Shown here: piece after piece, positions 59,209 through 64,000 of the stretch
Layout: every line of letters starts with the position of its first letter
Numbering within the stretch: the first letter of the stretch is position 1
DNA from: Streptomyces sp. NRRL WC-3626
GTDB lineage: Bacteria > Actinomycetota > Actinomycetes > Streptomycetales > Streptomycetaceae
Direction of reading: 5' to 3'
Assembly: GCF_000718785.1 (NCBI RefSeq)
Contig: NZ_JOCA01000005.1
Location: forward strand, 1-64,000
Length of the DNA: 64,000 nucleotides
Made by a program: the position numbers and the translations under genes
The notes under the pieces: generated by a model
The model's input: the letters and a program-made list of their open reading frames with translations, nothing else
Told to the model about the DNA's origin: nothing
The model's database searches: none

Positions 59209-60687
59209 ATGCACAGCAAACGCGACCAGGTACAGGCCCACCTCTTCATCATGGGACGGCTGGCCTCGGCCATGCTGCGCTCCGAGCCCGACGCCCCGGA
59301 GAGCCCGCTGGGCCGCACCAACCGCGGCGCCGCGATCGGGGTGATCATCGCGGTGCTGGTGTGCGCGGGCGCCTTCGTGTTCGGCCTGATCAAGCCCGGC
59401 GGCAACGACTCGTGGCGGTCGGGGGAGAACCTGGTCGTCGACAAGGAGACCGGGGCCCGCTACCTGTACCTGGACGGGCGGCTGCGCCCGGTGCGCAACT
59501 ACGCGTCGGCCCGGTTGGTCGCCGGCGGCGACATCGGCGTCACGACGGTGGGCACGTCCTCGCTGGCCGGCACCCCGCACGGCACACCCATCGGCATCCC
59601 CGACGGGCCCGAGGCCCTGCCCGGCACCGGCGACCTCGACCGCACCCCCTGGCTGGTGTGCTCCGCGATCCGGCCCCGTACGACGGGTGTCGTCACGGCG
59701 ATCACGACCCTCGCCCTCGGCACCGACGCACCGCAGGACGTACCCGGCGGCCGGCGACTCGGCGAGAACGAGGGCATGCTGGTCACGGGCCCGGACGAGG
59801 CCACGTATCTGCTCTGGCAGGGCAGCAGACTGCGCCTGGACGGCCGAGCGAAGGCGGCCGAGGCGCTCGGCTACGGCGATGTCGCCCCGCGCCCCGTCTC
59901 GGCGGCGTTCCTCGACGCCTTCCCGCTGGGCCCCGACCTGGCCCCCGCCGAGGTACCCGGCCGGGGAGGGAAGGGCCCCGAACTGGGTGGGCGGAGCACC
60001 ACGATCGGGCAGCTCTTCAAGGTCGACGTACCCGGCTCCGCCGCCCGCTACCACCTGCTCACCCGGGAAGGCCTGGTCCCGCTGACCGACACCGGCGCGA
60101 CCCTCCTGCTGGGCGACCCGCGCACGAGTGAGAAGGCGTACGGCGGCGGGGCCGCGACGGTGGCGACGCTCGGCGCGGACACCCTGGCCGGGCACCTCGC
60201 CCCCGGCGCGCAGTCCTCCGGGCCGGGTTCGGCGAGGCTGCCGGCGAAGCCGCCGAAGGCGGTCACGGCCGCCCCCGGCTCCGTGGCCTGCGCGGAGGTG
60301 GACTCCGCCGACTCCGGTGTACGGGTGGGCACTTCGGTGCTGCCCGAGGGAGCCCTGCCCGAGACCGTGCAGGCACCGGCGCCCGAGGTCGAACCGGGCT
60401 GTCTGCAGGTCGACTCCATCGCCGTACGGGCGGGCAAGGGCGCGCTGGTCAGGGCGTTGAGCGCGAGCGGCAGCGCCCTGGGCGACACCACGTATCTGGT
60501 GACGGACGCGGGTGTGAAGTACCGGCTGCTGTCGCAGGAGGCGGTGACGGCACTGGGCTACGAGGGCGTCGCGGTGCGGACGATGCCGTCCCCGATGCTG
60601 GCCATGCTGCCCAGCGGCCCCGATCTGACCCCCGAGTCGGCGTCCGAGGGCGAGGCGCACGTGACGCTGCGGTGCCCCGGGCAGTAG
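59209..60687 (+). CDS. eccB: T7SS core component EccB
   Basis: A 492-residue bitopic membrane protein. The conserved N-terminus is MHSKRDQVQAHLFIMGRLAS then SAMLRSEPDAPESPLGRTN. One membrane helix (GVIIAVLVCAGAFVFGLI, about residues 45-62) is followed by a large extracytoplasmic repeat domain (LVVDKETGARYLYLDGRLRP, NYASARLV, ALGYGDVAPRPV, MLPSGPDLTPESA). Two cysteines in the last third (VACAEVD and EPGCLQVD) could pair. It completes the eccD-eccB pair of the secretion membrane complex. Confidence 0.95.
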   Translation: MHSKRDQVQAHLFIMGRLASAMLRSEPDAPESPLGRTNRGAAIGVIIAVLVCAGAFVFGLIKPGGNDSWRSGENLVVDKETGARYLYLDGRLRPVRNYASARLVAGGDIGVTTVGTSSLAGTPHGTPIGIPDGPEALPGTGDLDRTPWLVCSAIRPRTTGVVTAITTLALGTDAPQDVPGGRRLGENEGMLVTGPDEATYLLWQGSRLRLDGRAKAAEALGYGDVAPRPVSAAFLDAFPLGPDLAPAEVPGRGGKGPELGGRSTTIGQLFKVDVPGSAARYHLLTREGLVPLTDTGATLLLGDPRTSEKAYGGGAATVATLGADTLAGHLAPGAQSSGPGSARLPAKPPKAVTAAPGSVACAEVDSADSGVRVGTSVLPEGALPETVQAPAPEVEPGCLQVDSIAVRAGKGALVRALSASGSALGDTTYLVTDAGVKYRLLSQEAVTALGYEGVAVRTMPSPMLAMLPSGPDLTPESASEGEAHVTLRCPGQ

Positions 60688-60882
60688 GGGCCGGCCGGGG
60701 TCCCGGTGGTCGGCCGGAAGGGAAACTTTTGGGATTCGCGCGGTCACCTGGAGTTCAGTCGGGCGGCCCCGATGTCCGGTCTGTCCGGCCGGATTCCCCG
60801 CGATGCTCACATGAGCGCCGCGAATGGCCGCGGAATGCTCAATCGAGCTTTTCCATAGGGGAGTTCGGCGTTCCGTAGGCAA

Positions 60883-60912
60883 TTGCCAAATAAGTTGCGG
60901 CCTGCATAGCAT
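60883..60912 (+). promoter_or_regulatory. Promoter of the WXG100 operon
   Basis: TTGCCA (60883-60888), an 18-base spacer, and TAGCAT (60907-60912). It predicts a 5' leader of about 108 bases before the first small secreted-protein gene. The leader is G+C-rich with short hairpin potential (CTGCCCGCAG, 60967-60976). The rest of 60688-61026 has no gene. Confidence 0.55.
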
Positions 60913-61026
60913 CTGGCCACCCCAGCAACCCGGTGAGTCAGTCCTGATCGCGGGGTGCCCTGTCTGCCCGCAGGGTGACGCCGGGGGCCGCAGACCGGTG
61001 AGTTTCGCCGACAAGGGAGTTCTCTC

Positions 61027-61377
61027 ATGGCCATGCAGCAGTCCGAGGAAAACGCGACCCGTAATGGGATCATGGCGCTGGAACAGGCTTTCACCGGTGT
61101 CCAGCGCTGTCAGCAGGATGTTCAGACCACATCGCAGACGCTCGCCTCGAATTACGGCGGCGCGGACGGCGGCAAGTACAAGAAGCTGCTGGAGCAGTGG
61201 GACGAGCATGTCGACACGATCCTGATCAACCTGGACCGGATGGTCGACGAGCTCAACGGCACCCTCCGGGAGCACGGACTGGTGCAGGGGTCCACCAGTG
61301 ACGCCATCGACGCCGAGTACAGCCGTTCCACGGCCGTGTTCGACGAGCTCAACGGCACCAACACGTCGGCCGGCTGA
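61027..61377 (+). CDS. WXG100-family T7SS substrate, first of pair
   Basis: A 116-residue all-helical protein, MAMQQSEENATRNGIMALEQ, with AAGGGAG upstream. It has the two-helix hairpin length and position of an Esx protein, but the turn reads NYGGADGG (Y43-G44-G45) instead of W-x-G. No signal peptide. It is very probably the partner of the next gene in an Esx heterodimer secreted by EccC. The C-terminal helix (DAIDAEYSRSTAVFDEL) is followed by a short flexible tail. It lacks a clear YxxxD/E export motif in the usual place. Confidence 0.82.
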   Translation: MAMQQSEENATRNGIMALEQAFTGVQRCQQDVQTTSQTLASNYGGADGGKYKKLLEQWDEHVDTILINLDRMVDELNGTLREHGLVQGSTSDAIDAEYSRSTAVFDELNGTNTSAG

Positions 61378-61441
61378 ACCCGCCGCCTCTTACCCGTAGC
61401 CCTTCAACTCCCGTGATTCTCCCGGTGAATCGAGGACTCTG

Positions 61442-61762
61442 ATGGACTTCTCCGACGGCTATATCTACGTCGACTACAACCATGCCGAAGGCGCGTCGGA
61501 AGACATGGTCGGCCAGTCCCAGGCGATCATGAGCATTCTGGCCAACCTGGAGATGGAACTGGCGGAACTCCGCAACAGCTGGATCGGTGACGACAGGGAG
61601 GTCTACAGCGAGGTCCAGGCGAAGTGGGACAACGCTGTCGAGAACATCAAGAACCTGCTCGCCAACCATTCCAGCCTGCTCACCGACATCTCCTCCAACT
61701 ACCGCTACACGGAGCAGAACCTGTCGCAGCGGTGGGGTGACATCAGGATCGGCAGCCGCTGA
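61442..61762 (+). CDS. WXG100-family T7SS substrate, second of pair
   Basis: A 106-residue helical protein, MDFSDGYIYVDYNHAEGASE, with a canonical turn NSWIGDDREVY (W47-I48-G49). The downstream helix reads YSEVQAKWDNAVENIKNLL. No signal peptide. It lies 64 bases after the first Esx gene, downstream of the same promoter, and should form a heterodimer with that product. The C-terminal YRYTEQNLSQRWGDIRIG tail is a possible secretion signal. Confidence 0.88.
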   Translation: MDFSDGYIYVDYNHAEGASEDMVGQSQAIMSILANLEMELAELRNSWIGDDREVYSEVQAKWDNAVENIKNLLANHSSLLTDISSNYRYTEQNLSQRWGDIRIGSR

Positions 61763-61790
61763 CGCCGGCCGGTGACGGAAAGGTGATCTC

Positions 61791-62237
61791 GTGGCCGTCA
61801 CGGTCCTCGACAGCGCATTCCTGAAGAATTTCATCAACAACCAGATCGACGGATTCCGTACGACGCTGGAGAACATCCTCAAGGACAGTCCGACCGCCGG
61901 CCCGGCGATCTCGTTCATCGCGGACAGCATCTCCACGACGACGATCGACTCCGCGAAACCGCTCGTCATCGGCCTCATGGCCGGTGAGAACAGCGCGGTC
62001 GGCGGCGGTGCCCTGAACAAGGTCATCCAGCAGGGTGCGGGCGAGGTGGTCCGCATCCTGGACGATCAGACCGTCCTGTTCGAGGACCTCGAGCAGGCGC
62101 TGTGGGACACCATCGACGAGCTGGCCAAGAGCCAGGGCAAGAATCTCGAGAGCATCACCGCCGACGATTTCATGGACATCTTCGAGGATGTCGACAGTGA
62201 TCTCGACAATCCGGGCGGCAACGACCAGGAAGAGTGA
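61791..62237 (+). CDS. T7SS-locus hypothetical protein, 148 residues
   Basis: A soluble protein I do not recognise, starting at GTG (VAVTVLDSAFLKNFINNQID) with AAGGTGA upstream. It has mixed hydrophobic stretches (AGPAISFIADSIS, PLVIGLMAGE) but no clear membrane helix or signal peptide, and ends in an acidic tail (MDIFEDVDSDLDNPGGNDQEE, read as short parts). The gene is 28 bases after the WXG100 pair and 12 before the coiled-coil gene, so it is in their operon. It could be a further substrate or a chaperone for the large protein after it. Confidence 0.7.
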   Translation: MAVTVLDSAFLKNFINNQIDGFRTTLENILKDSPTAGPAISFIADSISTTTIDSAKPLVIGLMAGENSAVGGGALNKVIQQGAGEVVRILDDQTVLFEDLEQALWDTIDELAKSQGKNLESITADDFMDIFEDVDSDLDNPGGNDQEE

Positions 62238-62249
62238 CGGAGTTCGGCG

Positions 62250-64000
62250 ATGGCCAACCCCGAGGACAACAACAACGACAACTGGAAGAAAGCGGTTGAC
62301 CTGCTCACCGGCTATGTTCTGCCGGAGCGGAAGACGTTGTTCGACACTCTCAAGGGCAACGACGACATCCCTCTGATCCACGTTCGGGTGGAGGACGAGG
62401 GCGGTCCTGACTATTCCTCGGGATTCCTTTCCTCGGGTGGCTGGAAGACGCACAACACCGACTACACGATTCCGTACTACCGGCCCGCCGGCGACGGTAC
62501 GGAGGTGTCCGACGGAAGCTACCTCTACCAGTACCGCGTCTACATCACCTTCCTCGCCTCGGGCCAGTCCTGGCCGCCCAGCGGTGACGACATCATCCCG
62601 GGCTACACGAAGACGAGCGACAAGCTCAAGGACAAGGGCGGCAACAACAGTGAGGGCGAGAAGCTCGACTGGGACACCAACCCCCTGGTCCAGTACCTCT
62701 ACGGCTCCAAGGCCGCCCTGTCGCATCTGACGATGTGGCCGTACTCCACCCACGGGTTCGAGAACCGCGGCATCCCGGTGAACGACGCCGACTACGTCGA
62801 TCTGCGCACCTTCACGGAGGCGGCCAGGGCGTTCGACCGGGTGGTCGCGTTCTTCGAGGACAGCGCGGTCACCATCGGCAAGTGGGACACCGAGAACATC
62901 GGCGAGGGCAGCGACGCCTGGGACGGCACCTCGGCCATCATCTTCAAGGAACTCATCCACAAACTGGCGCGGAACTACGAGGGGTACGCCGACCAGGTCA
63001 GCGGCAAGGGCGGCGACGAGGTCGCGGTCACCATCGACGACGTGACGGTGACGTCCGAGCCGGCCCGCGCGCTCGCCGAGGCCCAGCGGGTCATCCTCAC
63101 CCAGGCGCAGAACCTCTACAACGCCTGGGAGGCGTGGAAGGCCGAGAGCAATCCGCAGCGCTGGCTCTACGACATGCTGCAGGACGCCCGGCTGAAGCTC
63201 TTCGACACACAGTTCGACAAGACGGACATCGACACGGTGTCCAGCGGCTCCGGGATGGCCACCTCCTGGCACAACTACGTGGTGTCGACCTCCGGTTTCC
63301 GCAACGAGATCCTCATCGGCGACAAGTCGTACGGCAAGCCGAGCGACATGACCACGTGGAAGGCGATCGCCGACGAGGCGGTGCGCCGGTGGGAGCAGTC
63401 CGTACAGGACTGGCTGAGTACGGCGGGCGCCGAGGCGATCGTCGCGATCCACAACGCGTTCAAGGCCGCCGAGAAGGCGTTCGACACCAGCATCACCGAC
63501 AAGGACGACCGCCCGCTCTCCGAGATCTCGGCCGACGCGGAAGCCGACGCCGAGAAGAAGAAGGCCGAGGCCGAGGCGGCCGCGGCGAAGGCGGAGGCCG
63601 AGCGGGAGAAGGCGGAGGCCAAGGCCGAGCGGGAGCGCGAGAAGGCCGAGGCGGAGAAGGAGAAGGCCGAGGCCAAGGCGGAGGCCGAGCGGGAGAAGGC
63701 CGAGGCCAAGGCCGAGCGGGAGCGCGAGAAGGCTGAGGCGGAGAAGGAGAAGGCCGAAGCCAAGGCGGAGGCCGAACGGGAGAAGGCCGAGGCCAAGGCC
63801 GAGCACGAGCGCGAGAAGGCCGAGGCGAAGGCCGAGCAGGAGGCCGCCAAGGCGGAGGCCGACAAGGAGAAGGCCGAAGCGAAGGCAGAAGCCGACCGGG
63901 AGAAGGCGGAGGCCAAGGCCGAGCAGGAGGCCGCCAAGGCGGAGGCGAAGGCCGAGCAGGACGCCGCCAAGGCGGACGCCGAGCGGGAGAAGGCCGAAGC
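62250..64000 (+). CDS. Long T7SS-locus protein with AEK-rich coiled coil (runs off window end)
   Basis: 583 complete codons are present and the frame is open at the window end. The ATG at 62250 has GGAG eight bases upstream. Residues 1 to about 430 form a structured region without a name I can give (LTGYVLPERKTLFDTLKGND, WPPSGDDIIPGY, LYGSKAALSHLTMWPYSTHG, FDRVVAFFEDSAV and W-rich helices). From about residue 445 it becomes an uninterrupted charged coiled coil of AEAEREKAEAK-type repeats. No signal peptide. Its place in the WXG100 operon suggests a large T7SS substrate or surface structure; the C-terminal part is unseen. Confidence 0.85.
   Translation, partial: MANPEDNNNDNWKKAVDLLTGYVLPERKTLFDTLKGNDDIPLIHVRVEDEGGPDYSSGFLSSGGWKTHNTDYTIPYYRPAGDGTEVSDGSYLYQYRVYITFLASGQSWPPSGDDIIPGYTKTSDKLKDKGGNNSEGEKLDWDTNPLVQYLYGSKAALSHLTMWPYSTHGFENRGIPVNDADYVDLRTFTEAARAFDRVVAFFEDSAVTIGKWDTENIGEGSDAWDGTSAIIFKELIHKLARNYEGYADQVSGKGGDEVAVTIDDVTVTSEPARALAEAQRVILTQAQNLYNAWEAWKAESNPQRWLYDMLQDARLKLFDTQFDKTDIDTVSSGSGMATSWHNYVVSTSGFRNEILIGDKSYGKPSDMTTWKAIADEAVRRWEQSVQDWLSTAGAEAIVAIHNAFKAAEKAFDTSITDKDDRPLSEISADAEADAEKKKAEAEAAAAKAEAEREKAEAKAEREREKAEAEKEKAEAKAEAEREKAEAKAEREREKAEAEKEKAEAKAEAEREKAEAKAEHEREKAEAKAEQEAAKAEADKEKAEAKAEADREKAEAKAEQEAAKAEAKAEQDAAKADAEREKAE
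63591..64000 (+). repeat. 87-base (29-residue) tandem repeat in the coiled-coil gene
   Basis: Unit 1 (63591-63677) and unit 2 (63678-63764) encode the same 29 residues, beginning AEAEREKAEAKAEREREK. Later units diverge (AEHEREK, EQEAAK, ADREK). Such arrays can expand or contract by recombination. Confidence 0.85.

Noticed and set aside
1..64000. Secondary-metabolite cluster or prophage
   Set aside because: No polyketide, peptide or terpene synthase core genes and no phage structural genes or integrase were found. The only mobile traces are repeats and possible IS debris.

Overview
The window is high-GC actinobacterial chromosome, almost certainly Streptomyces. It shows strong third-position G/C bias, GTG and TTG starts, many ATGA overlaps, leaderless promoters, an actinomycete trehalose/glycogen gene order (glgE divergent from glgP, with glgX nearby) and a Streptomyces-style type VII secretion (T7SS/ESX) locus. 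All calls were read from the sequence; family names come from recognised motifs and remembered family knowledge, with no database search. No tRNA, rRNA or CRISPR array was seen.

Region 1 (1-11.2 kb), metabolic core: the 5' part of glgE, glgP, a DUF1990 protein, a secreted thermolysin-like (M4) protease with a P-domain, and a heterodimeric ABC exporter whose two subunits have complementary degenerate ATP sites. Gene ends here carry interspersed palindromic and tandem repeats.

Region 2 (11.2-23.7 kb), accessory contact-toxin island: a secreted LamG protein, a 2318-residue RHS/YD-repeat polymorphic toxin with a HINT pretoxin domain and a short variable C-terminal toxin, a translationally coupled candidate immunity gene, an orphan immunity-like Cys-rich gene and debris that may come from insertion sequences. 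G+C drops clearly at the toxin/immunity end.

Region 3 (23.7-42.2 kb), housekeeping and regulation: a second heterodimeric ABC exporter, one subunit of which has a repeat-derived linker of about 140 residues; an ABC-2 transporter with a two-component system; glgX; two tandem L,D-transpeptidase lipoproteins; a TetR regulator with twin operators and a DUF6069 partner; an enoyl-CoA hydratase; an RsbW-like ATPase; a MerR regulator with its 19-bp-spacer promoter; an EF-hand protein; an NADPH/F420-type oxidoreductase; and a GH25 muramidase without an obvious signal peptide.

Region 4 (42.2-64 kb), T7SS: a SorC/DeoR-type regulator coupled to an SseB-like T7SS-associated protein and a 1113-residue protein with a C-terminal ADP-ribosyltransferase-like (R-S-E) candidate domain; a membrane-anchored ChW-like protein; a beta-helix protein carrying two EccA-type AAA+ domains; a mycosin-like protease; EccC; EccD; EccB; two WXG100-type proteins; a small unknown; and a very long AEK-rich coiled-coil protein cut by the window end. 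EccB, EccC, EccD and the mycosin would form the inner-membrane channel. The WXG100 proteins, and possibly the genes around them, would be substrates. The beta-helix/tandem-AAA+ protein and the ART-like protein are the least conventional parts and the best candidates for something undescribed.
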